Origin: Vicingaceae bacterium
Lineage (GTDB): Bacteria; Bacteroidota; Bacteroidia; Flavobacteriales_E; Vicingaceae
DNA length: 64,000 nt
Reading direction: 5' to 3'
Assembly: GCA_028336925.1 (NCBI GenBank)
Contig: JAOKVV010000006.1
Coordinates: forward strand, 1 to 64,000
A program made the position numbers and the translations under genes. Positions 9,253-17,657 of the stretch are shown here, in pieces. Numbering within the stretch: position 1 is the stretch's first letter; each line of letters begins with the position of its first letter. The notes beneath the pieces were generated by a model. The model saw nothing but the letters and a program-made list of their open reading frames with translations. It was not told the DNA's origin and made no database searches.

Positions 9253-9531
9253 CTACCTTTTAGAAACCCTATTGTTACTAATTGTGCGTTGACGATCACA
9301 TTTAAAACGCCCTTTTACATTACTTCTTAATGCTTGATGCTTTGTTTTTCTACCTTGCACACGTTTTCTCCACATTCTAAAACTAGATGGCTTCATCTCA
9401 GCTCTCATAATTTCTATGGTTTCTTGCTCGCTTACGCCAAATTGAAATGTGATAGCATCAAACGGTGTTCTGTCTTCCCAACCCATTTCTACTATTCGGT
9501 CTATATCTTCCTGGGATAATTTCTTTTCCAT
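9253..9531 (-). CDS. TIGR03643 / DUF2805 family protein
   Basis: A 92-residue basic protein containing the family signature MGWEDRTPFDAI followed by QFGVSEQETIEIMR and KPSSFRMWRKRV. These features match the TIGR03643/DUF2805 family of short, helix-turn-helix-like proteins common in Bacteroidota and Proteobacteria. The function is unknown. The C-terminus is strongly basic (GRKTKHQALRSNVKGRFK), so nucleic-acid binding is possible. The gene is transcribed convergently with the phosphoesterase. Confidence 0.8.
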   Translation of the reverse strand: MEKKLSQEDIDRIVEMGWEDRTPFDAITFQFGVSEQETIEIMRAEMKPSSFRMWRKRVQGRKTKHQALRSNVKGRFKCDRQRTISNNRVSKR

Positions 9532-9728
9532 ATTTTAATAAACCGGATTACTGTAAAAATGTTTGCTCTAATTCACGAAGATAGATTACGACTCCTATTA
9601 TCTACTGAGTTCTCAAATAAGCACTATAATTATGCATCAAACTTACTTTAAATCAGAGCCCAACACTAATAGATATCTATTTTGTAACACCAATTGAAAT
9701 AATTGATTAGCTTAAATCTATAATTATT

Positions 9729-10934
9729 TTACTCTCCTTTTACGTAGCCATTCAGATATTTATATTCATTATTTAATTCACCTCGTTCGGTAATAGTTGC
9801 ACGACCAATAACTCGATCATTATCTGTGCCCAATAAATGAGGAAGAATATTCTCAATTAACTCACTACCAAAATCATCTGAGGCGTCTTTTGGTAATTCA
9901 CATGGCAGGTTATCTACAGCCATGACAGTAATAGAATCTGCATTAATTTCTTTTGTTTCCTCTCCTGTAAAACGATTTACATAATAAATAGGGTTAGCAA
10001 TGGTAGACGGACGGACTGTAGAAGCAACAGGACCGTCAATATCACAACTGATATCTGCGATAGTTCTTATCGTAAAGTCACTTTTCTGCATATCTGTCTT
10101 GGTAAGAATAAATGGCGCTTCAGAATCCCAATAGTGACAAGGTATAAACATGTCTGCAACCTGCGCAAATCGATAAAAATTACTTTCAAATAATTGAGGA
10201 GATTGATAAAACTCGCTCGTTTTAAATTCTAAGCCATCCACTCTTTTATTATAGTCTTTAACACCTAAAACAGTATAAACAGGCTCATTAAAATCCTCCG
10301 ATAAAAAATCAGCAGAATTTACCTCTTTTAAGTTTAGCTTCTTTAGAATTTCCACTGCTCCTTTACCAACTCTACCTGTACCGGTAAGAACTATTTTGAA
10401 ATTACTGGGCAAATTTACTTTACTCAACTCTCCTTCCATCTCTGAACGATCTTCGCACAGATGGGCTGCTTTTAGAGAGAATTTATGGCTAGTTTTTCCA
10501 TAAGCTAGAAACCCATTATAAGTTCCTACAATTCCCGCATAACGCCCAAAACCAACTAACCTTCTTCCCTTTTTATCTGTTAAGCATTCATAATCTACCA
10601 TCTTTATATTCCTCTCCATTATTGCTAATAACAAATCGCGATTATAAGGCTGTTCTTTAATTGTATGTGAAAAGAAAAAATGAGTTTTATCGGCATGAAG
10701 CATGTCAATAGGCACTTCTTTAACACCAAAAATTACATCAGCATCTGAAATATTTTCAACCACTTTTATTCCATTAATCCGGTACTCATCATCTGTAAAT
10801 GCTCTTATAGGGCTTTCTTGAACAACCAATTCTAATTGAGGATACTTATCCATTATTAATTTACATTGTTTTGGTGTAAATGGAACCCTTTTATCTAGTG
10901 GTGTTTTTCCTTCTCTGATAATACCTATCTTCAT
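9729..10934 (-). CDS. Saccharopine/alanine dehydrogenase-family NAD(P)-dependent oxidoreductase
   Basis: This 401-residue protein has the N-terminal AlaDh/PNT fold (IGIIREGKTPLDKRVPFTP, with the conserved RE and KRV residues) and a Rossmann segment VLTGTGRVGKGAVEIL. The arrangement, including DISCDIDGPVAST, is closest to Lys1-type saccharopine dehydrogenases that release lysine, but bacterial members may act on other substrates. The exact reaction is not established from sequence. Followed on its 3' side by a gap of about 200 bases with no gene. The upstream intergenic region holds an unusual hairpin. Confidence 0.75.
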   Translation of the reverse strand: MKIGIIREGKTPLDKRVPFTPKQCKLIMDKYPQLELVVQESPIRAFTDDEYRINGIKVVENISDADVIFGVKEVPIDMLHADKTHFFFSHTIKEQPYNRDLLLAIMERNIKMVDYECLTDKKGRRLVGFGRYAGIVGTYNGFLAYGKTSHKFSLKAAHLCEDRSEMEGELSKVNLPSNFKIVLTGTGRVGKGAVEILKKLNLKEVNSADFLSEDFNEPVYTVLGVKDYNKRVDGLEFKTSEFYQSPQLFESNFYRFAQVADMFIPCHYWDSEAPFILTKTDMQKSDFTIRTIADISCDIDGPVASTVRPSTIANPIYYVNRFTGEETKEINADSITVMAVDNLPCELPKDASDDFGSELIENILPHLLGTDNDRVIGRATITERGELNNEYKYLNGYVKGE

Positions 10935-11048
10935 GCTATGTAATTTAAGCTACAAATTTAAGAATTTATGCTCAAGGCTTGCAGTTTAAATGTGGAACTG
11001 ACAATACCCTGCTGCAATACAAACCTTATTTTTTATAATTATTTTGCT

Positions 11049-11101
11049 TCAAAACTTTTCCAAAGTTTTGGATGCCGCATACAACTTTGGAAAAGTTTTG
11101 A
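11049..11101. repeat. Perfect 19-bp inverted repeat
   Basis: The left arm (11049-11067, TCAAAACTTTTCCAAAGTT) and the right arm (11083-11101) are exact reverse complements with a 15-base loop that itself contains GATGCCGCAT. No T-run follows on either strand. The arms are unusually long for a terminator and resemble a REP-like or mini-transposon hairpin. No second copy was noticed in the window. Confidence 0.75.
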
Positions 11102-11303
11102 GCACCTAATGTTGATTCAGGCTCATTCAATTCTGAAAATTTATATGTAGTATTTTGTTTTAAAAGTTAGCCTGTAGTAACTTTATAACAATGAATGCCT
11201 TATTTATTTTCTTTTATCTTAAAACAAAATGAACTTATCTGCCTTGCCTCACGCAGGAAATTCAAGGATGTGAAAAAACAGAATAAAAAGAGTTGCTTCA
11301 AAA

Positions 11304-11367
11304 CAGTTATACCCAAAAGTCTTAATAATTAGTATGCCTTTTATTTAAATCGGAAACTCTTGATTTT
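11304..11367. repeat. Dispersed intergenic repeat, copy A
   Basis: The segment running from CAGTTATACC through AATAATTAG, TATGC, ATCGGA and TTGATTTTA aligns over about 64 bases with 19145-19212. The two copies share the same order and spacing of blocks with scattered mismatches and 1-2 base gaps. Both lie in intergenic DNA and neither encodes a protein, which suggests a decayed mobile-element end or a small repeat family. Confidence 0.6.
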
Positions 11368-11436
11368 AAATTTGCTTTAAAATTTAGAAGGCTGATTAAA
11401 CAGTTACTTTTCAATTTTAAACAATTTACATTAAAG

Positions 11437-12675
11437 CTATTCCATTACACCTAGCTTTGCAATAACAGCTTCAGCAGCTTGCTCTCCGGCCATCATCGCT
11501 GCATTTAAAGATCCATTAAGTGTTATATCACCTGCTAAGAATACATTATCTAAAATTTGTGTCTCTGTAGCGGGAATTTGATATTGAATATTATCTAATT
11601 GAGGCAATGCTTTAGGAATAATAAAAGAATGTTGTAAAGCTCCTGCTTCAATATCGCAAAACGCTTTCAACTCATGTCGAACTCTTTTCTCTAAATCAGA
11701 ACCTGATAATTCTTTATTATCAACAACTGTTACTGAAAGTAAGTTTGTTCTATCACTCGTTAATGAGTTTACGTAATGAAGGTTATTGATTAAATGCTTA
11801 TCCGGAATTAATCCAATTAGGGCTTCTTTGATAACCTTATCAGTTGTTTCGAAATAAAAAGAATGACATGATTTCCATTCTGAATGCTGGTTTCTTAAAT
11901 TATTTACCAGATCATCCGCTTCTGTTGCTATTATGGTATAATCACTTTCTACTAATGGTAAACCATTTATATGCAACCCATTACTATCTACCTGATTAAT
12001 ATCTACATTGAAATGAAAAGTAGTGTTCTTTAACTTCGATTTTAATTGTTTTGGAATTTCTTCAATTCCTGCCTTTGGGACGCTAGCTTCCCCTTCTGCA
12101 AACAACTTAAAGACAAACTCAAACATTCTACTAGAGGTATTTAAGTCTGTTTCTAAAAATATTCCGCTAAAAAATGGCTGAAAAAATTGGTTAATGATTC
12201 TTTCAGAAAAACCGACCCTCTTTAGATAATCAAATGTGGTAATTTCTTGTTTTTTAAAAATCTCTTCGAATGTTTGTTTTTTTAATTCATTTGATAAACT
12301 ATAGACTTTCAATTTATCTGAAAATGTAGCTTGGCGGCTAAATATGGTTGAAATTAGCAAACTTGAATTCCTTATTGGATCACCAAATTTGGTCACTTTT
12401 TCATGGTCAAATATCACGGAACCAGGTTGGAAACGCTGTAAATTTAATGCGTTATAATCCAAATACTTTTGGGCCATTGGATAAGCTTCCAGTAAAACTT
12501 GAAATCCATGATCAAAGACTAACGTTCCTTTCGTTTCCGTTTTTACCCGGCCTCCTGCTCGATCGGTTCTTTCAAAAATATGAGGTTTAAAACCTGCTTT
12601 TTCTAGAACTGTGGCTGCTATTAAACCACTCACACCTGCCCCTACTATATTAACTCTTATCACTTTACTCGACAT
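11437..12675 (-). CDS. FAD-dependent amine-oxidase/phytoene-desaturase-like oxidoreductase
   Basis: The N-terminus has the FAD-binding Rossmann motif VGAGVSGLIAATVLEKAG at about residues 11-28, then an acidic residue in HIFERTDRAGGRVKT, the typical GG-doublet motif of the amine oxidase superfamily (protoporphyrinogen oxidase, phytoene desaturase, monoamine oxidases). A C-terminal FAD motif VFLAGDITLNGSLNAAMMAGEQAAEAV closes the domain. Substrate specificity cannot be read from sequence. The divergently placed isoprenoid-fold enzyme at 13933 makes a terpenoid or quinone substrate conceivable but unproven. The length of 412 residues fits small family members. Confidence 0.8.
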   Translation of the reverse strand: MSSKVIRVNIVGAGVSGLIAATVLEKAGFKPHIFERTDRAGGRVKTETKGTLVFDHGFQVLLEAYPMAQKYLDYNALNLQRFQPGSVIFDHEKVTKFGDPIRNSSLLISTIFSRQATFSDKLKVYSLSNELKKQTFEEIFKKQEITTFDYLKRVGFSERIINQFFQPFFSGIFLETDLNTSSRMFEFVFKLFAEGEASVPKAGIEEIPKQLKSKLKNTTFHFNVDINQVDSNGLHINGLPLVESDYTIIATEADDLVNNLRNQHSEWKSCHSFYFETTDKVIKEALIGLIPDKHLINNLHYVNSLTSDRTNLLSVTVVDNKELSGSDLEKRVRHELKAFCDIEAGALQHSFIIPKALPQLDNIQYQIPATETQILDNVFLAGDITLNGSLNAAMMAGEQAAEAVIAKLGVME

Positions 12676-13117
12676 TTACAATATCTTTTAAACTTAACGC
12701 TTAACTTTTACTTATGTTAGTTCGTAAAGATATTATTTATTCTATTGATGTATTTTGGTTCAAGGTGTTTTTAATAGATTATAGCATCAGAGTTTGTAAG
12801 GTCCATTAAATGTTAAATTGGGGCTTACTTTTTAATTGTAAACTCAAAGGAGTTAAAGCATCAAGATACAACACAAATTCATATTCAATTCAAAAATTTT
12901 AATCGGACAACAATGATATTTTACAAAATAGTAAATTTTCTCAAAATAGACTTCTTGCAACATTTTTTTAGGGTAATGGTTAATAACTTCTTTGTAAAAC
13001 CTCAATAAGTTACTTAAAATCAACAATTAAAAATTTAATTCTAGTAGATACACCGGATTCAAATTTGGATTAATATTGATTCGAATTTATGTCTTATTAA
13101 AAACGATACAAAAGGCT
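12676..13117. other. Intergenic region with repeat fragments
   Basis: About 440 bases between divergent genes (the FAD enzyme on minus, the SET protein on plus). The region contains the 24-bp block at 12814-12837, which recurs inverted at 19069-19092, and a short ATCGGACAACAATGAT motif at about 12902-12917 that resembles the end of the dispersed repeat at 19192-19208. No tRNA, riboswitch or small ORF could be supported. Promoters for both flanking genes presumably lie here. Confidence 0.5.
12814..12837 (-). repeat. 24-bp intergenic repeat, copy 1
   Basis: On the minus strand the block begins AATTAAAAAGTAAGCCCC and is identical over 24 bases to 19069-19092 read on the plus strand. The two copies therefore lie in inverted orientation about 6.2 kb apart. 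Both are intergenic. Confidence 0.75.
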
Positions 13118-13720
13118 ATGATACATCCACATACAACCATTAAGCACATCAATGAAACTGTAGGTTATGGCGTATTTGCTACGCAAGATATTCCGGAGGG
13201 AACTATTGTTTATGTAAAAGATAGCATGGAGCTAGAAATTAGCCCAATGGAATACCTAACACATCAAAAAGAAATACAAGAAGTAATCGAAAAATACAGT
13301 TATATGGATCAGCGAGGTTACCGAATAGTAAGTTGGGATTTTGCTAAATATGTAAACCATTGTTGTAATTTCAATACCATCATTACAGGTTATGGTTTTG
13401 AGATAGCCGTACGCGATATAAAAGCAGGTGAACAAATTACCGATGAATACGGTATTTTTAACCTCACCTATGACATTGAATTAACTTGTGCGGAACCAAA
13501 TTGCAGAAAAACAGTGAAGCCAAAAGATTTTGATACCTTTTATACTCAATGGGATGAAACCATTAAACGATCATTGACAAAGTTCAAATCTGTTGACCAA
13601 CCACTACTCGTCTTTATAGATGATTTTTCTAAACAAGAATTAGAGGCGTTTATTATTGATCCTTTGGCTTACCAATCGGTTTACTCCCCAAGAAATCAAG
13701 AAGGTATTTCTAAGCTATAG
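13118..13720 (+). CDS. SET-domain protein (putative protein-lysine methyltransferase)
   Basis: A 200-residue protein with a SET-domain core. Numbered from the ATG at 13118, it shows GYGVFATQDIPEGTIV at about 16-31, YVNHCCNFNT (the NHxC motif) at about 78-87, and ITDEYG (the active-site DEY motif, usually DYG or EY) at about 107-112, followed by LTCAEPNCRK. The two last cysteines and NHCC resemble a reduced post-SET zinc site. Family members use S-adenosylmethionine to methylate lysine in proteins. An in-frame TTG at 13076 would add 14 non-conserved residues, so I prefer 13118. The substrate is unknown, and histone-like or ribosomal proteins are only guesses. Confidence 0.85.
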   Translation: MIHPHTTIKHINETVGYGVFATQDIPEGTIVYVKDSMELEISPMEYLTHQKEIQEVIEKYSYMDQRGYRIVSWDFAKYVNHCCNFNTIITGYGFEIAVRDIKAGEQITDEYGIFNLTYDIELTCAEPNCRKTVKPKDFDTFYTQWDETIKRSLTKFKSVDQPLLVFIDDFSKQELEAFIIDPLAYQSVYSPRNQEGISKL

Positions 13721-13932
13721 CAGAATTCCAATGAATATAAACTTTATTTTGAAAGAAAGACTTCTTAAGTAGCTATTATGTAATGATATCAGAACTGAGG
13801 CCTATTTAAAATTTATACCGATTAACTACCTTCCGACAAATAAAGGATTGATATGTTGATCATTTGCTAAAAGATTAGATTGAACAATTACAGCATTGTT
13901 ACATTCATGCATTAAAAACTTACTTTTAGCGG

Positions 13933-14862
13933 ATGAAAAAGGCTTTTGGGCTTCTACCTCTCTTTCCGATACTTCTAAAAAGGAAAAACCGCCAACAGCA
14001 ATTTGTGCAAGAAAACTTTGCTGCAGAACTTAGTCCTATTCAGGAATCAAATAACACCTTACACAACAAACTGATGTATTACGCCACTTGGGGAGTTGTT
14101 TCCATTAGTGAGGTGTTTGCTGATCTTAACAAAAGAGTATTATCTCATGAAGAGCGTTATTTGGCTTCTGTTCTATCTATATTATATGCATTGGCTGATT
14201 ATATGGTGGATGAACTAAAATTGAGCCATAGCGCAACCACTCTTTATATAAATGGGAAACAAAGTGAAGATCTTTTAATTACTTGGGCGCAGAAATTATT
14301 AACTGAGTTGCAAAATAAACCGGCTATTGGAGAACACCTCTCTAAAGCAATTGATGCACAACTAGAAAGTAAAGAACAAACTGCGAATTCAACCATTGAA
14401 AAAGTGAAAGAACTGACACATAGAAAAGGAAGCCTTACGATGTTCTTGTATCGATGCTTTATTGATGCTCCAATTAATGAGACTGAAAAAGCAGTGGTTC
14501 TTCAATTGGGTTACACCCTACAATTAGCCGATGATATTATAGATGCTTATGATGATACAGCAGATAAAATAAATACAACGGCCAACGCAACTGATTTACT
14601 TTCCGTAGAAAACCACTTTCAAGAGCAGATCAATATTTCTAAGAAATTATTTTTAAATAGCTACGGAGGTTCTAGACGCGTAAAAAAAGCATTTTTGCAA
14701 TTCGAACTTCTTTTTGGAATTTCACATTTCGCAGCAAAGCGATTTAAAAAAATGAATATCGAGCAATTTAATACTTTTACTATTTTGCAGCACCACCGAT
14801 CTAACTTTATAATAGATATGGAAAAGCCTTCCGATTTTCTGAAAGTTCTATTCTATTTCTAA
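13933..14862 (+). CDS. Divergent class I isoprenoid-synthase-fold enzyme
   Basis: This 309-residue, mostly helical protein carries two aspartate-rich segments in the order and spacing of class I prenyltransferases and terpene synthases. ALADYMVDE (residues 86-94) is the first and QLADDIIDAYDD (197-208) is the second. Between them lies THRKGSLTMFLYR (162-174), resembling the conserved Lys/Thr region before the second Asp motif. The first motif is weak (D-X3-D-E rather than DDxxD), so catalytic activity on a diphosphate is plausible but not shown. Database members are called class 1 isoprenoid biosynthesis enzyme. It starts about 210 bases after the SET gene on the same strand. Product unknown. 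Confidence 0.65.
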   Translation: MKKAFGLLPLFPILLKRKNRQQQFVQENFAAELSPIQESNNTLHNKLMYYATWGVVSISEVFADLNKRVLSHEERYLASVLSILYALADYMVDELKLSHSATTLYINGKQSEDLLITWAQKLLTELQNKPAIGEHLSKAIDAQLESKEQTANSTIEKVKELTHRKGSLTMFLYRCFIDAPINETEKAVVLQLGYTLQLADDIIDAYDDTADKINTTANATDLLSVENHFQEQINISKKLFLNSYGGSRRVKKAFLQFELLFGISHFAAKRFKKMNIEQFNTFTILQHHRSNFIIDMEKPSDFLKVLFYF

Positions 14863-14943
14863 CATATAAAGACCCAGAGAATGCTAATTCAAAAAAATGA
14901 TAGTTCAGATAATGCTTAACTTTAACTATATAATAAATAACAC

Positions 14944-16029
14944 ATGAAAAAGATAACAAGCGACCTAAGTAAAATCTATCAGCTTATGGTTATTGTGGTA
15001 ATTTCTGTATTAGGATTAATTTATTGTAAATCTATACTTCTGCCACTAATATTTTCACTATTCATCTCACTAGCTTTATATCCTGTAGTTGTATTTTTTA
15101 AAAAGTATTTTAAAAATAAAGTTATGTCAATCGTGATAACACTGCTAGTAGTTTTATCGATCGTCGGTCTGGGTATTTACTTAACCTCTTCACAATTTCA
15201 TAGTTTAATTTCAGAATTACCTGATTTACAAGAGAAATTTATAATTTTCATAAATGGATTGGCTGATTATGTAGAAGATAACTTTCACTATACATCTAAA
15301 GAACAAATAGCTTACCTTAGAAATGGCGCTCAAGATTTATTAAAATCAAGTGGATCTTTCTTCAGCGAAGCTATTAATACAACTTCATCTATTTTTAGTT
15401 TTTTGACATTAGTACCCATTTATGTATTCTTCATTCTTTTATATTCCGATCACTTTAAGTTATTTTTTGAAAAAGTAACCCCTAAAGATGCAGAAGAGAA
15501 TTACTTAACTGTAGTTACGCAAATTATAAATGTAGTACAAGGATATATTGGTGGAATGGGCGTAGTTATACTCATTATTGCCGTTTTTAATTGTATCGGA
15601 CTCTTTGCTTTAGGAATTAAATATGCGTTATTCTTCGGTATTTTATCGGCTTTTCTGACCATCATTCCCTACATCGGAATTGCCATTGGGGCTAGTTTAC
15701 CTGCACTTTTCGCATTAGTTACGACTGATTCACTTTGGTATCCTGCCGGTGTTTTAATCATATATGCAGTTGTTCAATTCCTAGAAGGTAATGTAATCAC
15801 ACCTAAAATAGTAGGTGACAAAGTTAACATTAATCCTCTTGCTGCAATTATTGCTTTAATAATTGGAGGAAGTATTTGGGGAATAATCGGAATGATTTTA
15901 GCAATTCCAATGACTGGAATTTTGCAGATATTATTACACAGAAAAGAAAGCACAAGAGCTTACGCTACTTTACTGAAGGCAGAAATTGAAGGTACCTCTG
16001 CACCACTAGAGGAAGTGAATAATAAATAG
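14944..16029 (+). CDS. AI-2E family transporter (PerM/YdiK-like)
   Basis: A polytopic inner-membrane protein of 361 residues. Two hydrophobic segments occur within the first 50 residues, another at about 60-80, then a soluble stretch (about 85-145), then several membrane segments to about residue 330. The C-terminal part contains IGIAIGASLPALFALV and GIIGMILAIPMTGILQILL, typical of the PerM/AI-2E transporter family. Members have been linked to autoinducer-2 export or Na+/H+ transport, so the substrate cannot be assigned. It follows the isoprenoid-fold gene by about 80 bases on the same strand. Confidence 0.88.
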   Translation: MKKITSDLSKIYQLMVIVVISVLGLIYCKSILLPLIFSLFISLALYPVVVFFKKYFKNKVMSIVITLLVVLSIVGLGIYLTSSQFHSLISELPDLQEKFIIFINGLADYVEDNFHYTSKEQIAYLRNGAQDLLKSSGSFFSEAINTTSSIFSFLTLVPIYVFFILLYSDHFKLFFEKVTPKDAEENYLTVVTQIINVVQGYIGGMGVVILIIAVFNCIGLFALGIKYALFFGILSAFLTIIPYIGIAIGASLPALFALVTTDSLWYPAGVLIIYAVVQFLEGNVITPKIVGDKVNINPLAAIIALIIGGSIWGIIGMILAIPMTGILQILLHRKESTRAYATLLKAEIEGTSAPLEEVNNK

Positions 16030-16049
16030 TAAAAAATACTTAGTAAGAT

Positions 16050-17651
16050 TTACCGTTCATCCATCAACACTGAAAACTGATCAGTTGGTAAACTGAAATT
16101 TTCATATAATGGACGCATAAATTCAGTTCCGTAATTATAATAAATAGATGAGAAATTATCGGTGCGTTCTTGCAATCCGCCATCTGGGAAAAGCGATGCT
16201 TTTAGCGCTGTAATTTTATCAACCAACTCCTTACTTTTCCTTTTTTCAGCTCGAAGTAGTTTTTTACCACTTACCTCTAAATCATTTAAATGTTTGGCTA
16301 AACGAGCCTCAAAATGAGGAACTAGAGTAACATCTATCGATACAGCTCTTTGCTGTAGTTTCTCGAAAGTAGCCGTAAGTTCAGCCCTCTCTTCAGATAA
16401 TTCAAAATCAATAGCAGAATTCTCTTTTACCAAAACTTTAATTAACGCAACTTCCGGAGTAAATAACTGCTCTAAATCTATGTTTAGTTGATGATACAAC
16501 TTGGTTTGTTTATTATTTAATATAGCAGCAGAATTCCGCAGAAGTAATCCTGGGAAAGGAACTGAAAAATGCTTAAAAACAGATTTTAACTGAAACCAAT
16601 AGGCTAATTCACCTCCACCACCGATATACGCTAAGTTAGGCAGAATCATTTCTTGAAAAAGTGGTCGTAAAACCACATTTGGACTAAACTTTTCAGGCGC
16701 TGATTCTAATAATGATAACAATTCATCTTTGGTAAAACGTAAATCGGTTTCGTTTACTACAAAACCATCGCCATCTGCCACTATTCGAGCACGTAAACCT
16801 TCATCTAAGTAAAAAAGGTTGATCTCTCTTGGATTAACTTGTATTTTATAATGTTTGCTTAATTCAGCGTTGGTTTTCTCAATTAAGAATGATGATATGG
16901 TATTAATCAATTCATCTCTAAAAGCAGGAATCATAACCTGCTTAAGTTCTCTGCGATCACCATCTATAATTACCAACCCTTCTGCTTGAAATAGCTCATG
17001 TACCAATACTCTAGTCGCATCAGCCAAATTATCTTGCTTTAGGTATGCATTCTCAAACAGTTGACGTAAAAAGTTGGTATTCTCATTGTAATCAGTCAAT
17101 AAGGAAGAAAATTCCTGATAAACCTGCTCAAGTCCGGATAACTTAAATCGCCCTACTCTACCTTTCTGATCGGTATTCCATTGAATCTTTTTCCCCTTAA
17201 AATTAAAATGATTTACTTCAGCAAAATCATGATCTTCTGTTGCCATCCAATAAATAGGAACAAACTCATAATTTGGATAAGCAGTCTTCAGTTGCTTACA
17301 TAAGTTGATCACACTGATAATTTTGTAAATGAAATACAGCGGTCCTGTGTACAAACACAATTGATGGCCAGTAGTAATCGTAAAAGTCTTACCATCAACC
17401 AATAAATCTATATTTTGGAAAACTTTAGGTGCTTTTTTGATGTTGGCCTCTGAGTATTGTGCCTTTAAATCGTTTACTAAGATTGTTCTATCTGTAGTAA
17501 ACTGCTCTTTATCTGCAATAATCTGCTTAAAATTCTCAATGGTTGGATAATCCTTGTAAAAGGGTTTTATTTTGTCATCTTGAATTAAGTAATCTTTAAT
17601 AATTGCGGAAAAATAACCGGTGTTCTTAAAAGATAGAGAGCTAAATTTCAT
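16050..17651 (-). CDS. bshC: Bacillithiol biosynthesis cysteine-adding enzyme BshC
   Basis: The last step of bacillithiol synthesis: addition of cysteine to glucosaminyl malate. The 533-residue length and the conserved segments ITTGHQLCLYTGPLYFIYK, YWMATEDHDFAEVNHF and YIGGGGELAYWFQLK identify the family. A C-terminal coiled-coil region (about residues 420-490) is also typical. The cell therefore probably uses bacillithiol as a low-molecular-weight thiol. bshA and bshB are not in the window. It follows rimO by 6 bases on the same strand, so the two are probably co-transcribed. Confidence 0.93.
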   Translation of the reverse strand: MKFSSLSFKNTGYFSAIIKDYLIQDDKIKPFYKDYPTIENFKQIIADKEQFTTDRTILVNDLKAQYSEANIKKAPKVFQNIDLLVDGKTFTITTGHQLCLYTGPLYFIYKIISVINLCKQLKTAYPNYEFVPIYWMATEDHDFAEVNHFNFKGKKIQWNTDQKGRVGRFKLSGLEQVYQEFSSLLTDYNENTNFLRQLFENAYLKQDNLADATRVLVHELFQAEGLVIIDGDRRELKQVMIPAFRDELINTISSFLIEKTNAELSKHYKIQVNPREINLFYLDEGLRARIVADGDGFVVNETDLRFTKDELLSLLESAPEKFSPNVVLRPLFQEMILPNLAYIGGGGELAYWFQLKSVFKHFSVPFPGLLLRNSAAILNNKQTKLYHQLNIDLEQLFTPEVALIKVLVKENSAIDFELSEERAELTATFEKLQQRAVSIDVTLVPHFEARLAKHLNDLEVSGKKLLRAEKRKSKELVDKITALKASLFPDGGLQERTDNFSSIYYNYGTEFMRPLYENFSLPTDQFSVLMDER

Positions 17652-17657
17652 AGTAAA

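Larger units (their letters stand above)
10935..11436. other. Intergenic region with hairpin and dispersed repeat
   Basis: About 500 AT-rich bases between two minus-strand genes. The only long ORF (10968-11150, plus) has no recognisable features and I do not call it. The region contains the perfect 19-bp inverted repeat at 11049-11101 and one copy of a dispersed repeat at 11304-11367, both listed separately. The promoter of the downstream dehydrogenase gene should lie near 10940-10990, but no convincing box was seen. Confidence 0.6.

Noticed and set aside
10968-11150. 60-residue plus ORF in the gap before the dehydrogenase gene
   Set aside because: No recognisable motif, and it spans the 19-bp inverted repeat and AT-rich DNA. 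Likely chance.
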